Below are positions 21,324 through 29,204 of a stretch of 64,000 nucleotides of DNA, in pieces. The position numbers and the translations under genes are program-made. The notes under the pieces were generated by a model. The model was not told where the DNA came from and made no database searches. It was given only the letters and a program-made list of their open reading frames with translations. The DNA comes from a virus, in the IMG/VR virus record IMGVR_UViG_3300044621_001461, positions 1-64,000 of that record; one strand, given 5' to 3'. How positions within the stretch are numbered: the stretch's first letter is position 1; each line of letters begins with the position of its first letter.

Positions 21324-24300
21324 TTATTTATCTGTAAGTTTCTGCTCAAGGTTTTCAACCTTCGCAGAAAGTTCTTTAATTGCCTCAACCAACAGTGGAA
21401 CAATCTTATGATAGTCAACTGCAAGGTATCCATTATCTCTAGTTGTAACTGCTTCTGGAAGAACCTCAAGGATTTCTTGTGCGATTACACCAACATCATT
21501 ACCTTCTTTACCAGACTTCTCATTCCAAGTATAAGTGTTACCACTGATTGAGAGAACTTTAGCAAGTGGGTCCTCAATCGCAACAATATTATCTTTTAGT
21601 CTTTGGTCGGAAGTATAGAATGCTGTGATATCACCGACAACATTCAGTGCTCCGCCAATAAGAACATTACCGTTAGTTTTTAACTCATTATCTGTATCGC
21701 AGAAAATAGATGTAAGACCAGTATTTGCTGCGTTGTAAAGAACAATATCACCACCATTATTCAATCGTAGTGCTGTTCCACCACTTCCACCATTAATTGT
21801 TAGAATTCCTGTTAGAGTTGTGTTTCCAGTAACTCCTAATGTGCTTGAAAGCGTAGTAGCACCAGTAACTCCTAAGGTTCCACCAACATTTAGATTGTTG
21901 CCAATACCAACACCACCAGAAACAATCAAATCTCCAGTTGTTGTAGAAGTTGACTGAGTTCCTTGGGTTAATCTTACAGTATTGCTAAACGTGGATTGAG
22001 CTCTAATTCTAAGGTCTTTATTGAAATTAACTGGACCATCAAACTGAGATAATACTTGACCCGAATCACCTCCTTCAACAAGAAGTCTTTCTTTGATAGT
22101 AACCTCATCAAATACAGCACTTAATCTGGATACATCTTGACCTGTAACAGTAGGTGTTGGAATATCGTATGAAATAGTCTCTCCACTGGTCGCAGAAGTC
22201 TTTGTATTGCCATTAAAAACATCACCATTGCTGTTCATAGCAGTGTAAACAACAACGCCACAAGAGCGCTCCTGAGACTGTGATAAGAAGTCCTCTCTTT
22301 CAGTAAGAGTCTTAACTTGAACTTGTGGCAGACCAGTTGAGTAGTTTCCAGGACCATAACCAAGATATTCAAAAGTATGTCCAGATGCTCTTAGAATGGA
22401 TGGTCTGCGGAATTCTATGGCAATTGGGTTAATCTTACGAATAAGTGAATTGGCATCATGATTTTCTTGACGAGTTCCAAAAGCACCGCGAATGACATTG
22501 ATTTGAGTAGTATTTGCACTACTTGTCACCCTCATAATTTCATTGTCTACTTGAATATATGAACCAAGAGGAATACGATTTGTTATTGGACCAATTGCGC
22601 TAATATTGAGTGTAGTTTCATTGGTAATTGCAGAAGTTAATGTAAAGATTTCATTATTATAGAAAGGAACTGTTCTTGTTCCAATACTTTCTCCACCAGC
22701 ATCAGAAATTGCATCATTTGCCGAAAGACCGTGCTTGAGAATAAATCCATCTGTTGCTGAAATAGATTTGTTCGTAATTGCAGTAAATTGTGTTACATTG
22801 GTTCTTTCCAGAACTAGATAGTCTCCTAGATTGTTATTGCTCGAATCAATAACTCTAAACTTATTACCAGAAACCAGTCCGTGAGAAGAAGAAGTTGTGA
22901 ATGTGGTAATACCTGTTGTAGAACTATAAGTCGTTCCAGTAATTCTAGATGAAGGACCAACTACAAAGGCATATTGACTTGATAGGATTGTTGGGTCTCC
23001 AGCAGTCTTAGCAATTGCAATTTGATTCTTTGCAGAAACTGAAGTGATGCGGTAGTATCCGTCAGCAGTTGTTCCAGCCCCAGTGAACTGAACAACATCA
23101 CCGATATTTGTAGAAATACCAGCGGTTGCAATTGTAACATAAGCATTTGCGGTTCCACCAATCTTCGCAGTATCAAAATAGAGTGTTTCATCATTGGTAT
23201 ATCCAGAACCACCTGCCTGAATATCAACACCAACAACAACACCACTAGCAGATACTACAACCTTAGCAGTTGCACCATCCCAGTTAGATAGACCTACTTC
23301 ATTGTATAATTTAACATTATAGAATGTTCCGCTAGTGTGCCCAGAACCACCGGTAAGAGTGCTATAAGTTACAATACCAGCAAGACCATGATTCCTACCA
23401 AAGGTAATTGTTGCAATACCAGATGTTGATGGTGATAAGACTGAAGAAATAGTTAAACCAATACCAACATCCTTGAGCAATAAGTCGGCAGATTCTCTAG
23501 TAATACTCCTCTTAAGATCGTTTGTTACAACATCACCAATTGGAAAACGCTTAGCGAACGATTTTGCAGCAAATGGGTTATCATTTGCATTATCTCTATC
23601 CAGTTGTGGATAAAGATCTACTGGAAGCTGACTATACTCTAGATTTGTAAACTCTATAGGAATCGTATTACTTGCATTCAGAACATAGAGATGATAGATA
23701 CCATCCTGAGTGTTATAGATGTATGGAGAAATAACTTCATTTCTGTAAATATAGAGATTTCCTTTAAGGTCATTTCTTTCAAATCTTGGAAGATTCATAT
23801 CTCTTACATTTACATTGTTTGTAAATGTTCCTGGAGTATGTGCAACATCAAAAATATCGGTAGTTGAATAGTTGAATGTTACATCATCTGTAACTACAAC
23901 TTCAAAAATACCATTATATCCAACATTATCTTCGCCAATTGAATTATCAGTGCTTGTTACTTTTCTAATAGCAACGATGTCACCAGTTTGTAAGTTATGT
24001 GGAAGTTCGGATGTGACTGTAACACGATTAGAACTTACTGAGCAATTGCTAATGAATCTTGGGTTCTTATTGTATCCATAATCAGCACTAGTAATACTAG
24101 GTCTTGTAAAATCAAAATTATCTCTAGATCCAGTTGAACTTGAAGTTTGAATTACAAATCCATTTTCAGGATCTTTTGCGTTTGCAAGTTCTTTTGGTAT
24201 AACAACTCTAAACTTATACAGTTTTTCATCAAGACTTCTTTCATCAGAAATACGATTTACATAAGCAAGGTCAGTCGTGGTTCCATATGTCGCCGTGCCA

Positions 24301-26606
24301 CCTGATGCAAATGCATTGTAGATGCCGTTACCTGCATTAACATGAATAAACCAATTATTATTTTGGGCATCAAATTGAATTGGTGAACCAAGTTCTCCAG
24401 AGTTTCTATCAGAAACTCGACTTAAAATATGAAGATTAGTTCCACCATAAACTGTAATTGCTTGTGATTGAGTTGCATTTGTATATGATGATGCCAACTT
24501 AACCGTATTGTTGTCGCCGTTGTTAATTGCATAATAAATTTGGTGAGCTTCAATATTTTCTGGAAGATCTCCATCATCACTAATAATTATAACTTTTTCA
24601 CCCGTTAAAAGTTTATTTGCTCCAATTGTAAATGAATTTGATGTTGGACCAGAAGTTACATCATAAGACTTGACGGAACTTGTTGTTCCCAATGCTGTAG
24701 TAAGTCCACTAGTGCTGATTAAATTATCGCACATATAGATAGACGCTGAGTAAGTTGCACCAGCACCCACCAAATATAGATTATCATTTAGTCTTGCACC
24801 AATTCGATATCCTTGTGTAAGTGAAGATGGTGCAGAGTCTGCAGATGTAAACCCATAAAGATAAAGATGACTTGAAATGCCAACCTGAGTTGTCAATCCG
24901 ACATTCAGAGATAACCACTCTATTGTGTCTTCTTGAGTAGTATCAACTGCTCTTGGGGGAATAATTGAGGTAATGAAGGCATTATTGTCTTTATTAAATG
25001 CCTCTCTTTTAAATCCAGAAGAGTTTAGAGAAATTTGACCAAAGTTTGAGTTAGAGTTGGTGATTGAACCATCACCACCAGACTCGGCATCAAAATGTTT
25101 ATTAAATCCAATCGCAAATACAGAAACGATTTGAATAAACGCATCATTGGAAATTTTAACATGACTTGTTTCCCAACCCTGACGATAAACTGCATCAGGA
25201 TCTAAATGGTAAATTTGATCTGAATTTGTTTGTGAAGCACCTTCTGGAAGTGATGCACCATAAACTGGAGTTATATTAACTCCCTGATAAGTTCTTGAAG
25301 ACTTGTTATATTTTACAAAAGCACGATCATCTTTTTGTAGAGATACTGCAGTAAACTGAGCAACAACGGTGCTTCGGAAACCAGATGCTTTGCTACCATC
25401 AGCATGAAGACCGTTCATACCCCATACGGAACGCATAGAGATATTAAAGATATATGGAGATGCACCAGAAACAGTATCAGTCTCAATTGTTACTGTTGCC
25501 GATCCAGCACTTGGACTTGGATTGATGTTTGGATAAGAAGCAAGTCCAGGTAGTAAATAAGTAAACTGAGTGCTACTTAAAACATTCTGAACTTTGGTAG
25601 AAATATTATAAGGTGACGTTACTCCAGAACCTGATACACCTTTAATTTTAATTGGTGTACCAGCATTTAACCCATGCTCCGAAGTAGTTATAACTGTAAC
25701 AATAGAACTTGCAACGGATCCGTTACCAGAAATGATAGATGAAACAGTTATAGGATCGCTAGCAAATGCCCCAACAATTTCCCACTCCGAGCGTTGCTTA
25801 GCAAATCCTAGTTCATTTGTTGGGAACTTTTGATCAATATCACGAACTGAATTATAAGCATTAGATACCTTACTATAATACATATCAAGGTCTGTAAGAC
25901 CATAAGACCCAATATTGTTTACACCATCTGCAAATTCAAAACAAGTCAGTTTGTGGTGAGAGAATGATGGAGTTGATTGATAAGTCGCACCAAAATTATC
26001 TGGATTTGTATAAACCAAACCAGTTTCGTCACCATCAAATAGAGAAAATTGCCAGAAATAGCAAGCACCCGTGATTCTAAAGATTGCTGATTTTGTTACT
26101 GCCGAATCAGTTGGATTGGGAACATACTTTGGACGAATTTTAGTCTTTCTTAAATCGAGACCAACAATTGAGGTGCCTCTTGGAATAATAACTCCACCAT
26201 AATAACTATTAAACTTATAGAGAATATTATCTTCTTGTGTTAAGTCAAAATTGGAATCAAGACCTAAAGATAATACTGAAGACGCTGAAACCCCTATGCC
26301 ACCTGCTCTAGAAACTGCATAAGCATCTCCACCATTATCATAAATTGCATAACCAGGTCTATTATCAATTAAATGTTCGCCAGGAAATAGTAGAATTGTA
26401 GTTTTTTCTACTAAGTCGTTATTGTTTCCTTTTACATAAGAAAATCTTGCCGACTCTAACAGTGCTCTTTGAACTGTTTTGAATGGGCGAGCAAGAGAAT
26501 TACCTTCATTTTCAATAGAATCAGTCGAATCTAGGTCATTTGGATTTACATAAAGAATGCGACCTTCGGTATTCTTTATGAAATTATCAAGTTTGTTAAG
26601 AGGCAT
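21324..26606 (-). CDS. Giant tail-fibre protein with C-terminal S74 chaperone-protease
   Basis: 1760 aa, the longest gene here. N-terminus LDNFIKNTEGRILYVNPNDL then a pectate-lyase-like opening (ARPFKTVQRALLESARFS) as in cyanophage structural proteins; the body is beta-rich repeats. From about residue 1590 come GGVGIGNNLNVGG and TTLSSTLGVTG repeats, then TSDQRLKDNI and VGVIAQEILEVLPEAV, the peptidase S74 intramolecular chaperone, which trimerises the fibre and cuts itself off at the Ser-Asp site (family knowledge). It ends in a coiled coil (IKELSAKVENLEQKL). Late promoter GATAAATA at 26639. Confidence 0.85.
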   Translation of the reverse strand: MPLNKLDNFIKNTEGRILYVNPNDLDSTDSIENEGNSLARPFKTVQRALLESARFSYVKGNNNDLVEKTTILLFPGEHLIDNRPGYAIYDNGGDAYAVSRAGGIGVSASSVLSLGLDSNFDLTQEDNILYKFNSYYGGVIIPRGTSIVGLDLRKTKIRPKYVPNPTDSAVTKSAIFRITGACYFWQFSLFDGDETGLVYTNPDNFGATYQSTPSFSHHKLTCFEFADGVNNIGSYGLTDLDMYYSKVSNAYNSVRDIDQKFPTNELGFAKQRSEWEIVGAFASDPITVSSIISGNGSVASSIVTVITTSEHGLNAGTPIKIKGVSGSGVTSPYNISTKVQNVLSSTQFTYLLPGLASYPNINPSPSAGSATVTIETDTVSGASPYIFNISMRSVWGMNGLHADGSKASGFRSTVVAQFTAVSLQKDDRAFVKYNKSSRTYQGVNITPVYGASLPEGASQTNSDQIYHLDPDAVYRQGWETSHVKISNDAFIQIVSVFAIGFNKHFDAESGGDGSITNSNSNFGQISLNSSGFKREAFNKDNNAFITSIIPPRAVDTTQEDTIEWLSLNVGLTTQVGISSHLYLYGFTSADSAPSSLTQGYRIGARLNDNLYLVGAGATYSASIYMCDNLISTSGLTTALGTTSSVKSYDVTSGPTSNSFTIGANKLLTGEKVIIISDDGDLPENIEAHQIYYAINNGDNNTVKLASSYTNATQSQAITVYGGTNLHILSRVSDRNSGELGSPIQFDAQNNNWFIHVNAGNGIYNAFASGGTATYGTTTDLAYVNRISDERSLDEKLYKFRVVIPKELANAKDPENGFVIQTSSSTGSRDNFDFTRPSITSADYGYNKNPRFISNCSVSSNRVTVTSELPHNLQTGDIVAIRKVTSTDNSIGEDNVGYNGIFEVVVTDDVTFNYSTTDIFDVAHTPGTFTNNVNVRDMNLPRFERNDLKGNLYIYRNEVISPYIYNTQDGIYHLYVLNASNTIPIEFTNLEYSQLPVDLYPQLDRDNANDNPFAAKSFAKRFPIGDVVTNDLKRSITRESADLLLKDVGIGLTISSVLSPSTSGIATITFGRNHGLAGIVTYSTLTGGSGHTSGTFYNVKLYNEVGLSNWDGATAKVVVSASGVVVGVDIQAGGSGYTNDETLYFDTAKIGGTANAYVTIATAGISTNIGDVVQFTGAGTTADGYYRITSVSAKNQIAIAKTAGDPTILSSQYAFVVGPSSRITGTTYSSTTGITTFTTSSSHGLVSGNKFRVIDSSNNNLGDYLVLERTNVTQFTAITNKSISATDGFILKHGLSANDAISDAGGESIGTRTVPFYNNEIFTLTSAITNETTLNISAIGPITNRIPLGSYIQVDNEIMRVTSSANTTQINVIRGAFGTRQENHDANSLIRKINPIAIEFRRPSILRASGHTFEYLGYGPGNYSTGLPQVQVKTLTEREDFLSQSQERSCGVVVYTAMNSNGDVFNGNTKTSATSGETISYDIPTPTVTGQDVSRLSAVFDEVTIKERLLVEGGDSGQVLSQFDGPVNFNKDLRIRAQSTFSNTVRLTQGTQSTSTTTGDLIVSGGVGIGNNLNVGGTLGVTGATTLSSTLGVTGNTTLTGILTINGGSGGTALRLNNGGDIVLYNAANTGLTSIFCDTDNELKTNGNVLIGGALNVVGDITAFYTSDQRLKDNIVAIEDPLAKVLSISGNTYTWNEKSGKEGNDVGVIAQEILEVLPEAVTTRDNGYLAVDYHKIVPLLVEAIKELSAKVENLEQKLTDK
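21325..21332 (-). promoter_or_regulatory. T4-type late promoter GATAAATA
   Basis: GATAAATA on the minus strand, 18 bases before the fibre gene start at 21307; overlaps the stop region of the S74 fibre gene. Confidence 0.6.
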
Positions 26607-26638
26607 CGTATTACTTCTTCTAGATTATTTCTATTCTT

Positions 26639-26646
26639 TATTTATC
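26639..26646 (-). promoter_or_regulatory. T4-type late promoter GATAAATA
   Basis: GATAAATA on the minus strand 33 bases before the giant fibre gene. Confidence 0.6.
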
Positions 26647-26947
26647 AAGTCAAATCTTCCCCATCATATTCAAATTCGAGGTCATCTGGAAGGTCTTCAG
26701 GGTTTTCTAAGTCCACTGGAAAGAAGCATGGATGTGCCTCTTCGTCTATAAGATAGAATGAGGTTTTATATAAGTCTTCTGGTTCAAAGGTTCTCTCTTT
26801 GTCTGCTAATCTACAAAGGTCTTGATCGTATAAGTGCCCGTCTGGAAGTTCATCGAACGTGAAGGGAATATGATTGATAAAATACATCTTCACAATCATA
26901 CTGCCATTATTGTACCAGCAGTATGCGTGATCGATACGATAAGACAT
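26645..26947 (-). CDS. Acidic hypothetical protein
   Basis: 100 aa (MSYRIDHAYCWYNNGSMIVK...), beta-rich N-terminal half with FTFDELPDGHLYDQD, and a very acidic end (LPDDLEFEYDGEDLT). The FEELPDG/FDELPDG phrase also occurs in the CpeT protein at 9601..10059, but the rest is not CpeT-like, so this is probably chance or a short shared motif. Function unknown. Directly downstream of the intron-containing tRNA. Confidence 0.55.
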   Translation of the reverse strand: MSYRIDHAYCWYNNGSMIVKMYFINHIPFTFDELPDGHLYDQDLCRLADKERTFEPEDLYKTSFYLIDEEAHPCFFPVDLENPEDLPDDLEFEYDGEDLT

Positions 26948-26981
26948 AGGGGTGTGCCTAATATCTTATATTTATTTTTAA

Positions 26982-27253
26982 TACCCGTGAGTGGATTCGA
27001 ACCACCGCTTGAGAGATTTTCTTACCACTACAACTTTCGTTGCCTTTTCAGTTTGTGGTCTGGACTATACCTTCACCATACCTTTCGGTTTAGGTGTTCC
27101 CCGTCTAGTCTCTACACCTTCATCTTGCGATGCTTGGCTCGGTATTGCCATTTTACAGGTTTCACCGAATTTGAGGAATTACACTCATAAGGTTTCCCAA
27201 ATGAGGCTCAATTTTACATAAGTCTCTTGCCTCTTCCGCTGGGCTACACGGGC
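26982..27253 (-). tRNA. trnL: tRNA with UAA anticodon (Leu-type), interrupted by a group I intron
   Basis: 5' exon 27253..27220 (34 bases, ends AGAGACTT) and 3' exon 27020..26982 (39 bases, starts AAAATCTCT) join to an exact 73-base cloverleaf: acceptor GCCCGTG/CACGGGT (one G-U), D arm, anticodon stem AGAGA/TCTCT with loop CTTAAAA (anticodon TAA), T arm GGTGG-TTCGAAT-CCACT, discriminator A. CCA not encoded. The intron sits after U34, the same position as in cyanobacterial tRNA-Leu(UAA). Oddly the variable loop is only 5 bases (class I), whereas bacterial Leu tRNAs have a long arm, so charging identity is uncertain. It has its own sigma70-type promoter at 27266..27294. Confidence 0.85.
27021..27219 (-). 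ncRNA. Group I intron (199 bases, no ORF) in tRNA
   Basis: Conserved core elements occur in order on the minus strand: P (AATTCGGTGAAACC, 27158..27171), Q (AATACCGAGCCAAGC, 27132..27146), R (GTGTAGAGACTAGACGG, 27101..27117) and S (AAGGTATAGTCC, 27062..27073); GACTA of R pairs with TAGTC of S to make P7. P1 forms between exon GAGACTT and intron UGAGCCUC with a U-G pair at the 5' splice site. A CACC/GGTG P8 and a CAAC-GAAA-GTTG P9-type hairpin are visible. The intron ends in G. It carries no endonuclease gene. Confidence 0.88.
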
Positions 27254-27265
27254 GTGTATGAGACC

Positions 27266-27294
27266 ATTATAACTCAAAGAATCATAATAGTCAA
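27266..27294 (-). promoter_or_regulatory. Sigma70-type promoter of the intron-containing tRNA
   Basis: TTGACT (27289..27294), 17-base spacer, TATAAT (27266..27271); predicted start is a few bases before tRNA position 1. It fills the gap between the Met and UAA tRNAs. Confidence 0.8.
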
Positions 27295-27295
27295 G

Positions 27296-27367
27296 TGCTC
27301 GTTGTCGGTTACGATCCGACCTTCTATCGTTTATGAGACGATTGCATTCCCAGATTGCTAAACGAGC
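27296..27367 (-). tRNA. trnM: tRNA with CAU anticodon (Met or lysidine-type Ile)
   Basis: A 72-base cloverleaf: acceptor GCTCGTT/AACGAGC, anticodon stem ATCGT/ACGAT with loop CTCATAA (anticodon CAT), T arm GTCGG-ATCGTAA-CCGAC, discriminator A. The T loop ATCGTAA departs from TTCGAAT. Sequence alone cannot tell elongator Met from Ile(k2C34). Confidence 0.85.
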
Positions 27368-27391
27368 ATTCGCTATTTGCGAATAGCGAAT
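27368..27391 (-). repeat. Perfect 10-bp hairpin filling the tRNA spacer
   Basis: ATTCGCTATT and AATAGCGAAT with a 4-base loop occupy exactly the 23 bases between two tRNA genes, the last pair reaching the discriminator base of the Ile(UAU) tRNA. It may guide 3' processing or stabilise the precursor. Confidence 0.75.
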
Positions 27392-27462
27392 GGGGATACT
27401 GGGAGTTGAACCCAGACTAAGCCCTTATAAGGAGCCCGCTCTAACCATTAAGCTATACCCCC
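27391..27462 (-). tRNA. trnI: tRNA-Ile (UAU)
   Basis: A 72-base cloverleaf: acceptor GGGGGTA/TATCCCC (one G-U), D arm GCTT/GAGC, anticodon loop CTTATAA (anticodon TAT) on a GGCTC stem with two wobble pairs, T loop GGTTCAACTCC, discriminator A. It would read AUA directly; most bacteria read AUA with a lysidine-modified CAU tRNA. Confidence 0.85.
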
Positions 27463-27468
27463 GTGCGT

Positions 27469-27642
27469 TCATGATGCTTCGTTATTACACTCAGTGTGTA
27501 TTCGTACAAAGTCATCATCAGCAGGTATCATAACCGCTGCCTGTCCATTCTCATTGATTATACCTAAACTTTCACCATTTTCAACTCGTTCCATAAGTTC
27601 ATCAAACTTTTCTTGAAACTCTTCCACCGTAAAAACTTCCAT
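27469..27642 (-). CDS. Phd/YefM-like antitoxin-type protein
   Basis: 57 aa from the ATG at 27642. MEVFTVEEFQEKFDELMERV followed by ENGESLGIINENGQAAVMIP matches the Phd/YefM N-terminal DNA-binding fold (helix, beta, helix, then VMIP beta). The C-terminal toxin-binding helix is short, ending ECNNEAS, and no toxin gene is adjacent, so it is a solitary antitoxin-like regulator. A perfect late promoter TATAAATA lies 15 bases upstream (27657..27664). Confidence 0.65.
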   Translation of the reverse strand: MEVFTVEEFQEKFDELMERVENGESLGIINENGQAAVMIPADDDFVRIHTECNNEAS

Positions 27643-27656
27643 TCGTTTCTTTTCGA

Positions 27657-27664
27657 TATTTATA
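27657..27664 (-). promoter_or_regulatory. T4-type late promoter TATAAATA
   Basis: Exact TATAAATA on the minus strand, 15 bases before the Phd-like gene; it could also feed the downstream tRNAs late in infection. Confidence 0.65.
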
Positions 27665-27672
27665 TTATCGCA

Positions 27673-27873
27673 TCACTCGCCGTAAATCGCAAGATCAGCA
27701 TACTCAATCTGCTCAGGATCAAGTTGTGCGGTGACAACTTCCAGTACGTTCATAAACTCTTCAACAGTATCACACTCCACTCGACGCTCGCTGCCGTGAT
27801 CGCTGAGAAGAAGAAAGGTGCGGGTGCAGATATCAATCACAATGCCTTGGACGATCTCTTGTGCGGCGGTCAT
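27673..27873 (-). CDS. Conserved-looking hypothetical protein
   Basis: 66 aa (MTAAQEIVQGIVIDICTRTF...), alternating beta and helix with DTVEEFMNVLEVVTAQLDPE. Higher GC than neighbours. It follows a perfect sigma70-type promoter at 27899..27927. I recall relatives in cyanophages; function unknown. Confidence 0.6.
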   Translation of the reverse strand: MTAAQEIVQGIVIDICTRTFLLLSDHGSERRVECDTVEEFMNVLEVVTAQLDPEQIEYADLAIYGE

Positions 27874-27898
27874 GTGGTGTTCCGTTGATTACCCCCAT

Positions 27899-27927
27899 AT
27901 TATAGGGCAGATGGGTGGGGGTGTCAA
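27899..27927 (-). promoter_or_regulatory. Sigma70-type promoter
   Basis: TTGACA (27922..27927), 17-base spacer, TATAAT (27899..27904), 26 bases before the 66-aa gene. Confidence 0.85.
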
Positions 27928-27948
27928 GTGTGCCAATTTTAAAAGTGG

Positions 27949-28632
27949 TTAGGTTTTCATGATAAATGCTAGAGCATAGTATGGAGGTCGGTTTTCATGA
28001 AAATCACTTGCGCCCGCAGAACCAGTGGTTGTTGAATAATAAGGACCTAAATTACTACTATTTCCACCACCACTATAATTACCACCAGTTGCATTATTGC
28101 TTTCTGTAGTATGTGTGTGTGCGGGCATTTCAGCAGTTGTCAATTGATGTGCAACTGAACCACCAGTATTTCCAGGCGCATATGCTCCACTTACAGCACC
28201 AGTATCAGCATTAAATGTGACTCCAGTAGAAGCATCACTGGTTGCACCTACAATAAATTTACTTCTTAAGTCTGGTGTTCCATTAGAACCATTGCAAAGT
28301 GCCCATCCTGTTGGGATATTTGTAATGGTTCCAGACCACATTACAATTACCCCAGATGGAACAATGGCACCTATTCCAGTAATTGCAGATGCCAAAGTTG
28401 ACCCATTAACAGTCATATTAGCAGCATCACCATAATAAGTTGTAATACCAGAAGTTGCCGTTACAATGCCCGAAGATACTTTAACTGTTCCAAGAATTGA
28501 TTTCTCATTAACAGTAAGATTTCTAACAGTTAAAGAATCGTAATTTAAATTGCCCTGAATATTGACGTCCTTATAAAAAGTCACATTCTCGTTAAAATGA
28601 GACTCTAAACCATAATACTTAATTTCTGCCAT
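27949..28632 (-). CDS. Tail-collar-domain fibre protein
   Basis: 227 aa from the ATG at 28632 (MAEIKYYGLESHFNENVTFY). N-terminal fibre segment with SSGIVTATSGITTYYGD, then the collar domain: GVIVMWSGTITNIPTGWALC, PDLRSKFIVGATS, His-rich PAHTHTT and the terminal PPYYALAFIMKT. Same family as 1924..2706. It is the last gene of the baseplate operon and starts one base after the upstream stop. Confidence 0.8.
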   Translation of the reverse strand: MAEIKYYGLESHFNENVTFYKDVNIQGNLNYDSLTVRNLTVNEKSILGTVKVSSGIVTATSGITTYYGDAANMTVNGSTLASAITGIGAIVPSGVIVMWSGTITNIPTGWALCNGSNGTPDLRSKFIVGATSDASTGVTFNADTGAVSGAYAPGNTGGSVAHQLTTAEMPAHTHTTESNNATGGNYSGGGNSSNLGPYYSTTTGSAGASDFHENRPPYYALAFIMKT

Positions 28633-28633
28633 T

Positions 28634-29203
28634 TTAACCACCAACTAAGTTATTAACTACACTACCAACAATATCCCCAACCAGACCATCAATTGCATCA
28701 ATACCAACAAAACTACCTTCGAAAACTTTTTTAGTAAAATCCATTCCAAGTAAAGAAATTAAATTGCCACTCATACCTTTAACATCTACTCTTTTTCCAT
28801 CTAGCATTAATCTGCCAGAACCTGCTTTCAAATTAATATTTCTACCTGCCTTCAAATGAATATCTTCTTCTGCCTCAAGCATAATGTTTGTGGCATAAAT
28901 GCGAACTGTTCCGTCAGCAGAGACTGAAACATTTCCATTTTTACCGATGATAACTACATCTTCTCTACCTTTTTCATTATTAGTTCCACCAGATATTTGA
29001 ATTGTATGATCATTGTAGATCGAAAATAAACCACCACTACTTAGACTGATTGATGATTGATTATCTCCATTATCAGTTACGCCATAAATCTTATAAACAT
29101 CTGTTCCCGATCCACCCATTTCAGGATTTGCAGTATCAATCCTGAAGTTTGGATTAAAACTAATTAGTTGTCTCTTGTATAAGTTTTTCTTTCTTGCTGC
29201 CAT
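28634..29203 (-). CDS. Baseplate spike-like beta-helix protein
   Basis: 189 aa. The centre is a repetitive strand pattern (DGTVRIYATNIMLEAEEDIH, then LKAGRNINLKAGSGRLMLDG) typical of the triple-stranded beta-helix of gp5-type or spike C-terminal domains. It lies directly downstream of the gp5-like hub gene, which lacks that region, so it may supply the needle as a separate chain (inference). C-terminus hydrophobic (GDIVGSVVNNLVGG). Confidence 0.6.
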   Translation of the reverse strand: MAARKKNLYKRQLISFNPNFRIDTANPEMGGSGTDVYKIYGVTDNGDNQSSISLSSGGLFSIYNDHTIQISGGTNNEKGREDVVIIGKNGNVSVSADGTVRIYATNIMLEAEEDIHLKAGRNINLKAGSGRLMLDGKRVDVKGMSGNLISLLGMDFTKKVFEGSFVGIDAIDGLVGDIVGSVVNNLVGG

Positions 29204-29204
29204 T

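Noticed and set aside
26645-26947. Second CpeT copy (FDELPDG phrase)
   Set aside because: Only a short phrase is shared; the other CpeT blocks are absent and the length is too short.
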